A DNA stretch of 64,000 nt from Companilactobacillus nuruki (GCF_002872255.1 NZ_NIPR01000021.1:1-64000), one strand, 5' to 3'. Positions 54,443-64,000 are shown, counted from the stretch's first letter. A program made the numbers and translations. Notes: generated from the letters alone by a model not told the origin.

Positions 54443-55036
54443 ATGAAAAGAAATTATTGGAAATATGCATTTATCACTTTAATAGCAATCATTGTATTAT
54501 GCTTGGGCTTTGTCGGAACAAAAGTAATGAGTTCACCAAGTGATAATTATCAAGTTTCATCCAAGATCACAAATCAAAATGATAAAGTCTTTACAGTTAA
54601 TATGAACAAGCAGGAAGCCAATAAAATGGCTCAATATTATTTAAAAAATACTTTAAACGATGGGAAAACTGATTATCAATTAATTTTAAAAAAAGATGCT
54701 GAATTGACAGGCTCAATTGCATTCTTAGGAGCTAAAATTCACTTTACGATTTTGATGCAACCATATGCAAAAACTAATGGGGATGTTCTTTTGAAAGCAA
54801 AAGAAATGAAAATAGGTGATTTATCATTGCCAATTTCTTTTGTTATGAATTATATTAAGAATAGCTTTAAGACTCCTGAGTGGGTAAGCATTGATGGTAA
54901 AAGTAAAACTATTTTGTTGAAATTTACTAAATTTACTACTAAAGAAGGATATGGTATTCGAGCAAAGAAGATTGATTTGCAAAATAACAAATTGTCCTTT
55001 GAAGTAATGAATAGTAAAATTACCGATAATCAGTAG
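54443..55036 (+). CDS. YpmS-like DUF2140 protein
   Basis: A 197 aa protein with one N-terminal membrane helix (about 5-28) and an extracellular domain with alternating strands (LTGSIAFLGAKIHFTILMQP). The order YpmR-YpmS-YozE is conserved in Firmicutes and supports the call. It may be a partner of the preceding hydrolase; its biochemical function is unknown. The stop is 12 bases before the next gene. Confidence 0.82.
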   Translation: MKRNYWKYAFITLIAIIVLCLGFVGTKVMSSPSDNYQVSSKITNQNDKVFTVNMNKQEANKMAQYYLKNTLNDGKTDYQLILKKDAELTGSIAFLGAKIHFTILMQPYAKTNGDVLLKAKEMKIGDLSLPISFVMNYIKNSFKTPEWVSIDGKSKTILLKFTKFTTKEGYGIRAKKIDLQNNKLSFEVMNSKITDNQ

Positions 55037-55048
55037 GAAGGAGCAGAT

Positions 55049-55273
55049 ATGAGGCGCAGTTTTTATGAGTTTTTAATGACTCTTCGCAATGCGGAAAGTG
55101 TCGAACCTGAAGCAGAGTTTGCGAATAATGCTTTTCATGATTCGTCTTTTCCTAAACATGAGGAAAATTATCAAAAGATTTCTGAATATTTGGAGTTAAA
55201 CGCCGGTTATTTACCAAGCATGACGATTTTTGATGAAGCATATCAAAAGTATCAAGAAGTAGATAAAAAATAA
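55049..55273 (+). CDS. YozE-family SAM-like protein (UPF0346)
   Basis: A 74 aa soluble helical protein beginning [15 protein letters not shown], the UPF0346/YozE sequence start, with [16 protein letters not shown] in the middle. Its fold in relatives is SAM-like and the function is unknown. The ribosome binding site AGGAAGGAG is strong. Confidence 0.88.
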   Translation: MRRSFYEFLMTLRNAESVEPEAEFANNAFHDSSFPKHEENYQKISEYLELNAGYLPSMTIFDEAYQKYQEVDKK

Positions 55274-55292
55274 AAGAAAATAGGTGATGGTA

Positions 55293-56147
55293 ATGGCTTT
55301 ACAATGGTATCCAGGACACATGAACAAAGCAAAAAACCAAGTACAAGATCGTTTAAAGTTGGTCGATATTGTATTGGAAATTGTTGATGCACGTCTACCT
55401 TTCTCGTCCCGAAATCCGGTTTTGGAACAAATAATTGATCAAAAAAAACACATTATCATTTTAAATAAATCTGATTTAGCAGATCCTAAAGTAACAAACG
55501 ATTGGAAAATCAATTTTCAACAAGAAGGCACTAAGTCGGTCGAGTTGGATGCTAAGCATAATAAAGGTTTGGGACAAATTAAAAGTTTGATTCGTTCAGA
55601 GCTAGCGGATAAAATTGCTCGTTATGAAAAAAATGGTGTTCAAAATTATCGTATAAAAGCGATGTGTATCGGTATCCCTAATGTAGGTAAATCTACTATT
55701 CTAAATCGTTTAGTGGGTAAGAATGTTGCTATTACAGGAAACAAACCAGGTGTTACCAAAAATCAAAACTGGTTGAAAACAAGTATTGGAATTGATTTAT
55801 TAGATACGCCTGGTATTCTGTGGCCTAAAATCGATGATCCTAAAGTAGGGATGAAATTGGCCTTATCAGGGGCTATCAAGGATAAAATCTATGCTCCCGA
55901 TGATGTTGCCATTTATGCTCTAAATTTCCTTGAAACGCACTATATGGATCAATTACAAGAAAGCTATGGTTTGACCAATTCAGATATTTTTAATCATACA
56001 ACGCCTGAGTTATTAATGGATCTGACAAAGAAGTTTGGATATAAAGAGGATTATGATCGAGCATCAAGACGAATAATCGATGATGTGCGTAAGCTGAAAT
56101 TAGGGCGTCTAACATTTGATGTTCCTGGGGAATTCTATGAAGAATAA
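55293..56147 (+). CDS. rbgA: Ribosome-biogenesis GTPase RbgA (YlqF)
   Basis: Circularly permuted GTPase required for late 50S assembly, about 284 aa. The order of G motifs is permuted: LNKSD (G4) precedes the P-loop GIPNVGKST (G1), then DTPGILWP (G3). ALQWYPGHMNKAKNQ is the family start. I chose the ATG at 55293 with AGGTGA five bases upstream; in-frame GTG 55284 and ATG 55287 are alternatives. It overlaps rnhB by 11 bases. Confidence 0.93.
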   Translation: MALQWYPGHMNKAKNQVQDRLKLVDIVLEIVDARLPFSSRNPVLEQIIDQKKHIIILNKSDLADPKVTNDWKINFQQEGTKSVELDAKHNKGLGQIKSLIRSELADKIARYEKNGVQNYRIKAMCIGIPNVGKSTILNRLVGKNVAITGNKPGVTKNQNWLKTSIGIDLLDTPGILWPKIDDPKVGMKLALSGAIKDKIYAPDDVAIYALNFLETHYMDQLQESYGLTNSDIFNHTTPELLMDLTKKFGYKEDYDRASRRIIDDVRKLKLGRLTFDVPGEFYEE

Positions 56148-56910
56148 ATATACGATTAAAGATGTCAAAAAAATATTATTAAATAATGATTTTGATAAAA
56201 CTACTATGCAAGAGTTATCGAATGATACTCGTACAGGGGTTAAAAAATTATTAGAACAATATTATAAAATTCAAACAAGACATCAAGAATTAATCGATAA
56301 ATTTCATCGAAAAGAATTCCTAGAGAGACCTTTTTGGGATAATAATCAATTTGTTGCTGGGGTTGATGAAGTTGGCAGGGGACCGTTGGCTGGACCAGTC
56401 GTTACAGCTGCGGTTATTTTGCCGTCTAATAATACCCTTTATGAAGTGGATGATTCCAAAAAATTATCGCGAAGTAAGCGTGAAGAACTCTATAAACAAA
56501 TCTGTGATCAAGCAATTGATATTAGTGTGGCCGTTGGTTCTTCTAAATTAATTGACACTGAAAATATTTATCATGCTACTGAACTAACAATGCGCGATTC
56601 TATTAATCGTCTCTATTTAAAGCCAGACCATATTTTAGTTGATGCAATGACTATACCAGTTGATATTGAACAAACTAAATTGATTAAAGGTGATGCTAAA
56701 TCATTAAGTATTGGGGCCGCCAGTATTGTAGCCAAAGTTTCTCGAGATCGTCTTATGACAATGTATGGTAAGATTTATCCAGAGTTTAACTTTGAACAAA
56801 ATGATGGTTATGGAACTAAACAACATTTACAAGCTTTGGATAAAGTTGGACGTACTAAGATCCATCGTTTGAGTTTCTCGCCAGTTAAAAAAATTAATAA
56901 ATTGTATTAA
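56137..56910 (+). CDS. rnhB: Ribonuclease HII
   Basis: Cuts RNA in RNA-DNA hybrids and removes misincorporated ribonucleotides, 257 aa. The catalytic motif VAGVDEVGRGPLAGPVV (Asp-Glu) and later DAMTIPV and GDAKSLSIGAASIVAKVSRD are complete. An N-terminal ~70-residue extension is usual in Bacilli. I chose the ATG at 56137, within the end of rbgA, preceded by GGGGAAT; an earlier in-frame ATG lies deeper in rbgA. Confidence 0.93.
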   Translation: MKNKYTIKDVKKILLNNDFDKTTMQELSNDTRTGVKKLLEQYYKIQTRHQELIDKFHRKEFLERPFWDNNQFVAGVDEVGRGPLAGPVVTAAVILPSNNTLYEVDDSKKLSRSKREELYKQICDQAIDISVAVGSSKLIDTENIYHATELTMRDSINRLYLKPDHILVDAMTIPVDIEQTKLIKGDAKSLSIGAASIVAKVSRDRLMTMYGKIYPEFNFEQNDGYGTKQHLQALDKVGRTKIHRLSFSPVKKINKLY

Positions 56911-56915
56911 ATCAG

Positions 56916-56957
56916 AACATCACTTCCGTAATTTCTTATAAGGGAGTGATGTTTTTA
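56916..56957 (+). terminator. Terminator between rnhB and dprA
   Basis: AACATCACTTCC pairs with GGGAGTGATGTT around a 14-base loop, followed by five Ts, ending 3 bases before the dprA start. GGGAGTGAT may also serve as the dprA ribosome binding site, so the hairpin could hide it. Confidence 0.65.
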
Positions 56958-56959
56958 TT

Positions 56960-57778
56960 ATGACAAAATTAACGGAATTTTTAGTGCAATGCAACAGAAC
57001 AGGATTAGTTTCTAATCAAATAATGCTAAAAATTATAAAATTATCAATAAATAGTGCTAATCTAAAGAGTGAAACTTTTAATTTGTTAAAAAATGAATTA
57101 GGTTTAGAAAAATTTACTCAGTTTCTTCTATTATTAAGACATCAAAATGATGTAGCTATTCAGGCCATTAATTTTTTGGATTCGGCCTATCCGCAGATTT
57201 TAAGGAATATCTATAATCCACCAGCACTCTTGTATTTTTCCGGTAATATTGCTTTACTTAAAACTGAATGTATTTCTATAATCGGAGCTAGACAGGCGAC
57301 AAATTATAGTTTTCGTTGCATTGGTGGCCTTGTCCCACGCTTAGTAAATCGTTATACTATTGTGAGCGGAATGGCTATGGGAGCGGATACTTTTGCTCAT
57401 AGGCACACACTAAATAATCAGGGAAATACAATTGCGGTTATAGGCAGTGGCTTAGATATTGCTTATCCAAAAGAAAATCTTGATTTGCAGCATCAAATTA
57501 TGAATAATGGTTTGGTAATCAGTGAGTATCCACCACATACTAATATACAGCGACAACATTTTCCGGCACGGAATCGGATTATTGCCGGATTGAGTAAAAA
57601 AATTATTGTTACTGAAGCAAGAAAAAGAAGTGGGGCCTTGATAACTGCTGATTTGGCTCTGGAGAATGGTCGTGAGGTTTTTGCCATTCCTGGCCAAGTT
57701 GATAATTCTTTGTCGGTTGGTTGTAACAAATTAATTGAACAAGGGGCTACTCCGCTGATTGACTTTAATAGTTTATAA
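56960..57778 (+). CDS. dprA: DNA-processing protein DprA
   Basis: Loads RecA on incoming single strands during natural transformation, 272 aa. The Rossmann-like core is visible: SIIGARQATNYS, SGMAMGADTFAHRHTL, VIGSGLDIAYP, and RNRIIAGLSKKIIVTEARKRSGALITA. It is at the short end of the family, without the C-terminal winged helix of longer forms. It precedes topA as usual in Firmicutes. Confidence 0.92.
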   Translation: MTKLTEFLVQCNRTGLVSNQIMLKIIKLSINSANLKSETFNLLKNELGLEKFTQFLLLLRHQNDVAIQAINFLDSAYPQILRNIYNPPALLYFSGNIALLKTECISIIGARQATNYSFRCIGGLVPRLVNRYTIVSGMAMGADTFAHRHTLNNQGNTIAVIGSGLDIAYPKENLDLQHQIMNNGLVISEYPPHTNIQRQHFPARNRIIAGLSKKIIVTEARKRSGALITADLALENGREVFAIPGQVDNSLSVGCNKLIEQGATPLIDFNSL

Positions 57779-57880
57779 ACTTAAGATGTCATTTAAATAT
57801 TGTATTTGAATTGACAAAATGAAAATCTGTGATTAATATATTGACAGTTTTAATTGATCCATTGGAAAGGAGCACTTTAC

Positions 57881-59968
57881 GTGCCATCAACAAAGCAAAA
57901 GAACTTGGTGATCGTTGAATCACCTTCAAAAGCAAAAACAATTGAAAAGTACTTGGGACGTAATTATCACGTGGTAGCAAGTTTAGGTCATGTTAGAGAT
58001 TTGCCTAAGAGTCAAATGGGCGTTGACATTGACCATGACTATGAACCTAGATATATTTCCATTCGTGGTAAGGGTCCTGTAATTAAGGATTTAAAAAAAG
58101 AAGCAAAAAAAGCTAAAAGAGTTTATCTGGCAGCCGATCCGGATCGTGAAGGAGAGGCTATTGCCTGGCACGTATCACATTTATTAGGATTAGATGAAGA
58201 TGGCAAAAATCGAGTCGTTTTCAATGAAATTACTAAAGATACGGTTAAACAGGCGTTTAAGAGTCCACGTTCAATTGATATGAACTTGGTAGATGCTCAA
58301 CAAGCCAGACGTGTTTTAGATCGGTTAGTTGGTTATTCGATTTCCCCAATTCTTTGGGCTAAAGTTAAAAAAGGCCTCAGTGCCGGACGTGTTCAATCAA
58401 TCGCTTTGAAATTGGTTATTGAGCGTGAAAATGATATTAAGAAGTTTGTTCCTGAAGAATATTGGACAATTGAGTCCACATTTAAGCACGGCAGGGATAA
58501 ATTTAAAGCTAATTTTTATGGTTTAGACGGTAAAAAAGCTGAATTAAAGAATAATGATGAAGTGCAATCAGTTCTTGGTAAAATCGATAAGAAAAAAGAT
58601 TTCACTATTGACAAAGTTACTAAAAAAGAACGTAAGCGTATGCCTGCAGCACCGTTTACAACCAGTTCTTTGCAACAAGAAGCCAACAAGCGTTTGAATT
58701 TTAAAACTAGAAAAACTATGATGATTGCTCAACAACTTTATGAAGGAATCAATTTGGGACGTAAGGAAGGTACTGTAGGTTTAATTACTTATATGCGTAC
58801 TGATTCCAAACGTATTTCTAAGGTTGCCGAAGCAGATGCCTCGAAGTTTATTCATGAAGAGTACGGTGAACCTTATGCAATCGTTAAAGAACGTAAGGAT
58901 AAAAACCAAGAAGGTGCTCAGGATGCCCATGAGGCTATCCGTCCTTCATCAGTTTTTAGAACACCGGCATCATTAAAAGATATTCTTAGCCGTGATCAAT
59001 TTCGTTTATACAGTTTGATTTGGTCAAGATTTGTTGCCAGTCAAATGACACCAGCCGTTTTTGACACAATGACAGTTGATCTTTCACAAAATGGTGTAAT
59101 GTTCAGAGCTAATGGTTCTAAGATTAAATTTGAAGGTTACCGTAAGGTTTATCAAAGTACCTCTGATACATTGAAAAAAGATAATATCTTACCTGAATTG
59201 AGTGAAGGTGACAGTGCTAAGTTACAGACAAATGATCCGGCTCAACACTTTACACAACCACCAGCAAGATTTACCGAAGCATCTTTAGTTAAAGCGCTGG
59301 AAGAAAATGGTGTTGGTCGTCCATCAACTTATGCACCAACGATTGATACCATTCAACGTCGTTATTACGTTAAATTAAATGGTAAGAGTTTTGAGCCTAC
59401 TGAATTGGGCGAGATCGTTGACAATTTAATTCAAGATTATTTCCCAGATATTGTTAATATCGACTTTACAGCTCATTTGGAAGATGAATTAGATAATATT
59501 GAAGAAGGCAAAGAGAATTGGGTCAAAGTTGTTGATCGTTACTACAAACCCTTTGCCAAAGAGCTAGAATCCGCTGAAGATAAGATTGAGAAAGTTCAAA
59601 TTAAAGACGAACCTGCGGGCATGGATTGTGATATCTGTGGTGCACCAATGGTTATTAAAATGGGACGTTATGGTAAATTTTATGCCTGTTCACGTTTCCC
59701 AGAATGTCGTAATACTAAACCAATCGTTAAAGAGATCGGTGTGATTTGTCCTAAATGTAAAAAAGGACAAGTTATTGAAAGAAAATCTAAAAAGAATCGT
59801 ATCTTTTATGGTTGTTCTAGATATCCTGATTGTGATTTTGTTTCATGGGATAAACCGATTGGACGTGATTGTCCAAAAGATGGTCATTACTTAGTTGAAA
59901 AGAAAGTTAAGGGTGGTCGTCAAATAATCTGTCCAAATGGAGATTATGAAGAGGATATTCAAAAATAA
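57881..59968 (+). CDS. topA: DNA topoisomerase I
   Basis: Type IA topoisomerase of 695 aa that relaxes negative supercoils. The Toprim domain starts [19 protein letters not shown], with [14 protein letters not shown]; the active-site tyrosine is in LITYMRTDS (Tyr304). The C-terminus has two clear zinc-finger-like modules (CDICGAPM...[15 protein letters not shown]...CSRYPDC) and a partial third. I chose the GTG at 57881 (AAAGGAGC upstream), which gives the usual N-terminus; an upstream ATG at 57854 lacks a site. xerC follows with no gap. Confidence 0.95.
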   Translation: MPSTKQKNLVIVESPSKAKTIEKYLGRNYHVVASLGHVRDLPKSQMGVDIDHDYEPRYISIRGKGPVIKDLKKEAKKAKRVYLAADPDREGEAIAWHVSHLLGLDEDGKNRVVFNEITKDTVKQAFKSPRSIDMNLVDAQQARRVLDRLVGYSISPILWAKVKKGLSAGRVQSIALKLVIERENDIKKFVPEEYWTIESTFKHGRDKFKANFYGLDGKKAELKNNDEVQSVLGKIDKKKDFTIDKVTKKERKRMPAAPFTTSSLQQEANKRLNFKTRKTMMIAQQLYEGINLGRKEGTVGLITYMRTDSKRISKVAEADASKFIHEEYGEPYAIVKERKDKNQEGAQDAHEAIRPSSVFRTPASLKDILSRDQFRLYSLIWSRFVASQMTPAVFDTMTVDLSQNGVMFRANGSKIKFEGYRKVYQSTSDTLKKDNILPELSEGDSAKLQTNDPAQHFTQPPARFTEASLVKALEENGVGRPSTYAPTIDTIQRRYYVKLNGKSFEPTELGEIVDNLIQDYFPDIVNIDFTAHLEDELDNIEEGKENWVKVVDRYYKPFAKELESAEDKIEKVQIKDEPAGMDCDICGAPMVIKMGRYGKFYACSRFPECRNTKPIVKEIGVICPKCKKGQVIERKSKKNRIFYGCSRYPDCDFVSWDKPIGRDCPKDGHYLVEKKVKGGRQIICPNGDYEEDIQK

Positions 59969-60868
59969 ATGATAGAACAAGAATTAATCGATAAATTTGT
60001 TGATAATTTAATGGTTAATCATCATTACTCGAAAGAAACAAAAAAATCTTATCTTGAGGATATTGATAATTTTGTTTCTTTTTTAGAACAAAATGGTGGA
60101 TTTAAAGGTTTTACACCGATTACAAGAATCGATGTAGAAACTTATTTAACCTACTTAGATGAAAAAGATTATGCTGATGAAACTATTGCTAGAAGAATTT
60201 CTGCTTTGCGATCATTTTATAATTTTTTGGTCAAAAATAAATTCATTAAGGCTAATCCGTTTGATTTAGTACAGTTACGCCATAAGGGGCGAAAGTTGCC
60301 TCATTTTTTCTATGAAAAAGAGATGACTCAATTATTTGAAGCCGTTGAGGGTGATGATCCACTTTCTCAACGAAATTCTGCTTTGTTAGAGTTACTATAT
60401 GCTACTGGCATGCGAGTTAGTGAGTGTGCTAATCTATTGTTAGATCAATTGGACTTCTCTAATGAAATCGTTTTAATACATGGTAAGGGTGACAAGGATC
60501 GCTACGTCCCTTTTGGAAGCTATGCTAAAAGTTCATTAGAGACTTACTTTGATCAGGGCAGAAAAACTTTAATGGATAGGAATCATCAAGAACATCAGTA
60601 TGTTTTTGTTAATAATCGTGGCAAAAATTTGACCAGTCGAGGAATTGAATATATTTTAAATCAAGTAATTAAGAAAACTAGCTTGACATCTGACATTCAT
60701 CCGCATATGATACGTCATACCTTTGCCACACATATGTTAGATCATGGTGCAGACTTGAGAACGGTACAAGAACTATTAGGACACTCTAGTTTATCGACTA
60801 CTCAAATTTACACTCATGTGACAATGGAACATCTACAAAAAGACTATAAAAAATATTTTCCAAGATAG
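59969..60868 (+). CDS. xerC: Tyrosine recombinase XerC
   Basis: Partner of XerD in chromosome dimer resolution, 299 aa. N-terminal core-binding domain; catalytic Arg in ATGMRVSEC; HMIRH (His246, Arg249); GHSSL (His272); nucleophile Tyr281. Its start directly follows the topA stop. The topA-xerC-hslVU order is the Firmicutes standard and supports XerC rather than XerD. Confidence 0.93.
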   Translation: MIEQELIDKFVDNLMVNHHYSKETKKSYLEDIDNFVSFLEQNGGFKGFTPITRIDVETYLTYLDEKDYADETIARRISALRSFYNFLVKNKFIKANPFDLVQLRHKGRKLPHFFYEKEMTQLFEAVEGDDPLSQRNSALLELLYATGMRVSECANLLLDQLDFSNEIVLIHGKGDKDRYVPFGSYAKSSLETYFDQGRKTLMDRNHQEHQYVFVNNRGKNLTSRGIEYILNQVIKKTSLTSDIHPHMIRHTFATHMLDHGADLRTVQELLGHSSLSTTQIYTHVTMEHLQKDYKKYFPR

Positions 60869-60880
60869 GAAGGTAATTAA

Positions 60881-61405
60881 ATGACTACAATCGTTGCTGT
60901 TAAGCATGATGACCATACTGCTATTGCAGGGGATGGCCAAGTAACAATGGGTGAGAAGTACATCATGAAGGGTACTGCTCACAAAGTAAGAAGAATTTAT
61001 GATGACAAAGTAATTATTGGTTTTGCTGGTGGTGTTGCTGATGCCATCACTTTGCAAGACTGGCTTGAGAAGAAGCTCAAGGCCTATTCTGGCAATTTAA
61101 AACGTGCGGCCGTAGAATTAGCCCAAGATTGGCGCAAAGACCCTACATTGCAAAAATTGGAAGCACTCTTGATTGCTATGGATAAGGATAATTTGTTACT
61201 TATTTCCGGTAGTGGAGAGGTTATTGAACCAGATGAGGATGTTGTAGCTATTGGATCAGGTGGTAACTTTGCTCAAGCTGCTGCTATTGCCATGCAACGT
61301 CATTCAAAAGATATGGACGCACAACAAATCGCTGTCGAAGCAATTAAAATTGCATCAAGTATTGATATTTTTACTAATGAAAATATTATTTCCGATAAAT
61401 TTTAG
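60881..61405 (+). CDS. hslV: ATP-dependent protease subunit HslV
   Basis: Proteolytic subunit of the HslUV (ClpYQ) protease, 174 aa. After Met removal the N-terminal Thr2 (MTTIVAVKH) should be the nucleophile. The AGDGQVTMGEKYIMKGTAHKVRR and IGFAGGVADAITLQDWLE regions are typical. HslU follows 19 bp later. Confidence 0.95.
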   Translation: MTTIVAVKHDDHTAIAGDGQVTMGEKYIMKGTAHKVRRIYDDKVIIGFAGGVADAITLQDWLEKKLKAYSGNLKRAAVELAQDWRKDPTLQKLEALLIAMDKDNLLLISGSGEVIEPDEDVVAIGSGGNFAQAAAIAMQRHSKDMDAQQIAVEAIKIASSIDIFTNENIISDKF

Positions 61406-61424
61406 AGTGGAGAATAGTAAATAA

Positions 61425-62858
61425 ATGGACACATTAACACCAAAACAAATTGTTGCTCAATTGGACAACTATATTATTGGTCAAACAGACGCTAAAAAAG
61501 CTGTGGCGATTGCCTTGTATAATCGCTATCGTCGTATGCAAGTACCAAAGAAATTACAACAAGAAATTACCCCTAAGAATTTAATGATGATTGGACCTAC
61601 TGGTGTTGGTAAGACAGAAATTGCCAGAAGATTGGCCAAAGTGGTCAATGCACCTTTTGTTAAGGTTGAGGCAACTAAGTTTACTGAGGTAGGTTATGTG
61701 GGCCGTGATGTTGAATCAATGGTTCGTGACTTGGTTAGCGTAGCTGTTTCCATGGTGGAAAAAGAAAAATTTGACGAAATTAGACCAGAAGTTCGTCGAG
61801 ATGTTGATAAAAAATTGGTTAAGTTATTAGCACCAGGTGTAAAAAAAGAACAAAAACAAAATAACAATGATTTTATGAGCATGCTTAATAGTATGCAAAA
61901 TGGCGGTCAAGGATTAGGTAATATTTTTAATAATGCTGATACAGTTGATGAAGACCCTGATGCTAATTCGGATGTAACTGATGAAGTTCGTGATCAACGT
62001 TTATCAGTCAAAGAGCAACTTGATAAAGGGTTACTTGAAGACGAAGAGGTAACTATCAAGGTTGAAGAATCCAAAAAGGTTGGTCCTATGGATGATCAAA
62101 TGGGGCAAATGGGTCTCGATATGTCAGGGATGATGGATTCTTTGATGCCTAAAAAGACTATTACTAGAACTTTGCCTGTTAAAGAAGCTCGTGAATTATT
62201 GATTCAACAAGAATCTCAAAAACGAGTTGATCACGATGAGATTTATCAAAGTGCGATTGAGAAAACTCAAAACAACGGTATTATCTTTATTGATGAGTTT
62301 GATAAAATTGCTGCTGGCGATAAGAAGACTTCAGGCGAGGTTTCCCGTGAAGGGGTTCAACGTGATATTTTACCTATTGTTGAAGGTTCAAGAATCAATA
62401 CAAAGTATGGTCCAGTGGATACAGATCATATTCTATTTATTGCTTCAGGAGCCTTTGCAGAAAGTAAACCTAGTGATTTGATTGCTGAATTACAAGGACG
62501 TTTTCCAATTCGTGTCGAATTGAATGATCTAACAGAAGATGATTTCATTCAAATTTTGACTAAACCTGATAATGCTTTAACCAAACAATATGTTGCGCTT
62601 ACACGCGCTGATGGCATACATTTAACTTTTACTAAAGAATCAGTTGAAGAGATTGCAAAAATTGCTTTTGAATTGAATAATAGTAATCAGAATATTGGTG
62701 CTAGACGTCTTTCTACTGTCTTGGAAAAGATTTTGGCAGATATTCTGTATGAGGGTCCAGATATGCAAATGGGCGATATTACTATTACACGTGAATATGT
62801 CCACGAACAAGTTGGTAAAATTGCTCAAGATCAGGACCTTTCACGTTACATTCTTTAG
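61425..62858 (+). CDS. hslU: ATP-dependent protease ATPase subunit HslU
   Basis: AAA+ unfoldase that feeds substrates to HslV, 477 aa. N-terminal DTLTPKQIVAQLDNYIIGQ, Walker A GPTGVGKTE (about 64-72), GYVGRDVESMVRDL pore loop, Walker B IIFIDEFDKIA. The C-terminal tail DLSRYIL inserts into HslV. The I domain (about 110-240) holds acidic, methionine-rich low-complexity sequence (MGQMGLDMSGMMDSLMP). The LacX-like gene follows 10 bp later. Confidence 0.95.
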   Translation: MDTLTPKQIVAQLDNYIIGQTDAKKAVAIALYNRYRRMQVPKKLQQEITPKNLMMIGPTGVGKTEIARRLAKVVNAPFVKVEATKFTEVGYVGRDVESMVRDLVSVAVSMVEKEKFDEIRPEVRRDVDKKLVKLLAPGVKKEQKQNNNDFMSMLNSMQNGGQGLGNIFNNADTVDEDPDANSDVTDEVRDQRLSVKEQLDKGLLEDEEVTIKVEESKKVGPMDDQMGQMGLDMSGMMDSLMPKKTITRTLPVKEARELLIQQESQKRVDHDEIYQSAIEKTQNNGIIFIDEFDKIAAGDKKTSGEVSREGVQRDILPIVEGSRINTKYGPVDTDHILFIASGAFAESKPSDLIAELQGRFPIRVELNDLTEDDFIQILTKPDNALTKQYVALTRADGIHLTFTKESVEEIAKIAFELNNSNQNIGARRLSTVLEKILADILYEGPDMQMGDITITREYVHEQVGKIAQDQDLSRYIL

Positions 62859-62868
62859 GGGGAAAAAC

Positions 62869-63747
62869 ATGACAGTTTATCAATTGAAGAACGACTATTT
62901 AACAGTGAAAATTAATTCACTGGGTGCTGAATTAAACAGCATCAAGAATAATGAAGATTCAGAATTTATCTGGCAGGCTGATAAGAACGTTTGGGGTAGA
63001 CACGCTCCAGTATTGTTCCCAATCGTTGGACGCTTAAAAGATGACCATTACTTTGTTGACGGTAAAGAATATAAAATGACCCAACATGGATTTGCACGTG
63101 ATCAAGAATTTTCTCTTGATTCACAAACTGATTCTAAGTTGGTTTTGGCTTTGGAAACTAGTGAAGCTAGTCTTGAGAAGTATCCATATCATTTTAAGTT
63201 ACGTATCGTTTATCAATTAGTTAAGGATACAGTTCAAATTTCTTATTTAGTTGACAGTATGGAAGAATCAGAAGATATGTACTTCTCAATTGGTGCACAT
63301 CCTGGTTTCGAAGTGCCTTTTGATAAGGGATTAAAGTTTGAAGATTATAAGGTTGCTGTTGATCCAGCTGAAACAAGAACTCATATTCCAATTGACAACC
63401 ATCTAATTAATTTAGATGGCGAAAAGAAAGTTGAAAACCAAAATTTTGATATGACTCGTGATTACTTTGTTGACGATGCTGTAGTTTATCGTTTAAATGA
63501 ACCAGCAGAGGTTACAATTTCAAGTGATAAATCAGATCATAAGCTAACCCTTGATACGGGTAATGCTAAATTCTTCGGTATGTGGTCAACATATCCTGAT
63601 GAGAATGGCAAGTTTATGTGTATCGAACCTTGGTGGGGACTTGCAGATAAGACCGATAGTGATAATGACTTTAAGAATAAATATGCTATTAACAAATTGG
63701 CTCCTAAGGAACAATTTGAAGCATATTTCTCAATCAGTGTGAAATAA
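62869..63747 (+). CDS. Aldose 1-epimerase family protein (LacX-like)
   Basis: A 292 aa protein of the galactose mutarotase fold. NSLGAELNSIKN, LFPIVGRLKDDHY, TQHGFARDQEF (with the conserved His), IGAHPGFEVP and CIEPWWGLAD match the LacX-type branch that acts on sugars or sugar phosphates. I chose the ATG at 62869 after AGGGGGAAA; a longer in-frame ORF enters hslU. It probably belongs to the hslVU transcript. Confidence 0.88.
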   Translation: MTVYQLKNDYLTVKINSLGAELNSIKNNEDSEFIWQADKNVWGRHAPVLFPIVGRLKDDHYFVDGKEYKMTQHGFARDQEFSLDSQTDSKLVLALETSEASLEKYPYHFKLRIVYQLVKDTVQISYLVDSMEESEDMYFSIGAHPGFEVPFDKGLKFEDYKVAVDPAETRTHIPIDNHLINLDGEKKVENQNFDMTRDYFVDDAVVYRLNEPAEVTISSDKSDHKLTLDTGNAKFFGMWSTYPDENGKFMCIEPWWGLADKTDSDNDFKNKYAINKLAPKEQFEAYFSISVK

Positions 63748-63788
63748 CCTTACGGCTTTTCGTAAATTTAAATAGTTTTATGTACACT

Positions 63789-63832
63789 TAAAGCCCCAAC
63801 GTTCTTAGCGAATGTTGAGGCTTTATTTTTTT
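63789..63832 (+). terminator. Terminator after the LacX-like gene
   Basis: TAAAGCC-CAAC-TTC pairs with GAA-GTTG-GGCTTTA with two mismatches, followed by seven Ts. Confidence 0.85.
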
Positions 63833-63905
63833 ATATTTTTAAAGTGATCTGTAGGTAAGCACCTAATAACGTAAGCACCTAATAACTGACCGTATTGAAA
63901 AATAA

Positions 63906-63945
63906 AAAATCATCCGTACTCTCATTTGAGAATGCGGATGATTTT
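63906..63945. terminator. Terminator for a minus-strand gene at the right edge
   Basis: AAAATCATCCG pairs with CGGATGATTTT, with an inner TCTCA/TGAGA stem. On the minus strand the hairpin is followed by TTTTTTATT, so it would end the gene entering from the right. Confidence 0.75.
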
Positions 63946-63955
63946 GTGTGTTCAT

Positions 63956-64000
63956 TTATGCGGCGATTTTTTGATTATCTTCGTTAGTCGTTTTCAATCG
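63956..64000 (-). CDS. C-terminal end of an unidentified minus-strand gene (partial)
   Basis: The last 14 codons of a reading frame (RLKTTNEDNQKIAA, then TAA at 63958-63956) run off the right edge. The terminator 11 bases downstream makes a real gene likely. There is too little sequence to identify it. Confidence 0.4.
   Translation of the reverse strand, partial: RLKTTNEDNQKIAA

Overview
The window is a piece of chromosome from a low-GC Gram-positive bacterium of the Lactobacillaceae. The evidence is the A+T-rich sequence, strong GGAGG-type ribosome binding sites with several TTG and GTG starts, and typical gene strings (obgE-rnz, dnaE-pfkA-pyk, xerD-ribT-scpA-scpB-rluB, cmk-der-hup, thyA-folA, rbgA-rnhB-dprA-topA-xerC-hslV-hslU). 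A Companilactobacillus-like species is my guess, not something the sequence proves. No rRNA, tRNA, CRISPR array or prophage was seen. The only mobile element recognised is one IS3-family insertion sequence.

Layout. 1-3.8 kb: fructose operon fruR-fruK-fruA on the minus strand, headed by an unusual array of 10-bp repeats. 3.9-10.7 kb: obgE, a peptidoglycan O-acetyltransferase-like gene, rnz, a dehydrogenase, rpmF and small envelope genes. 10.7-17.9 kb: dnaE, the glycolytic pair pfkA-pyk with a cre-like site upstream, and a GalT/HIT-like gene. 18.0-21.4 kb: minus-strand ABC exporter plus DesK/DesR-like two-component system. 21.7-25.9 kb: cvfB, xerD, ribT, scpA, scpB, rluB. 25.9-32.1 kb: a tiny membrane protein, an FMN-riboswitch-controlled riboflavin transporter, a LysM protein, cmk, der, hup and a TPR protein. 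32.2-34.0 kb: a T-box (apparently tyrosine) leader, a 38-codon ORF and an NhaC-type antiporter. 34.2-39.1 kb: a CUT1/Ugp-like ABC importer with a metallophosphodiesterase. 39.3-43.1 kb: a LysR regulator and a NitT/TauT-type ABC transporter with no visible binding protein, led by an M-box (Mg2+) riboswitch. 43.3-46.2 kb: an LCP cell-wall ligase and an IS3 element that splits a terminator. 46.4-54 kb: cca, an ABC-F ATPase, thyA-folA, hemolysin-III-like and degV. 53.6-63.7 kb: envelope genes followed by the rbgA...hslU replication/proteostasis block and a LacX-like epimerase.

The most unusual unit is 40.3-43.1 kb. A well-conserved magnesium-sensing M-box, with a terminator hairpin whose 3' arm contains the ribosome binding site, controls an ABC transporter of the 'anion, duplicated permease' kind. 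Its permease seems to be split into two frames, and the second half lacks a recognisable ribosome binding site. By regulation, this is a candidate magnesium-linked transporter. Other riboregulators are the FMN riboswitch of ribU and the T-box of nhaC, so three transporter genes in this window are controlled by leader RNAs.
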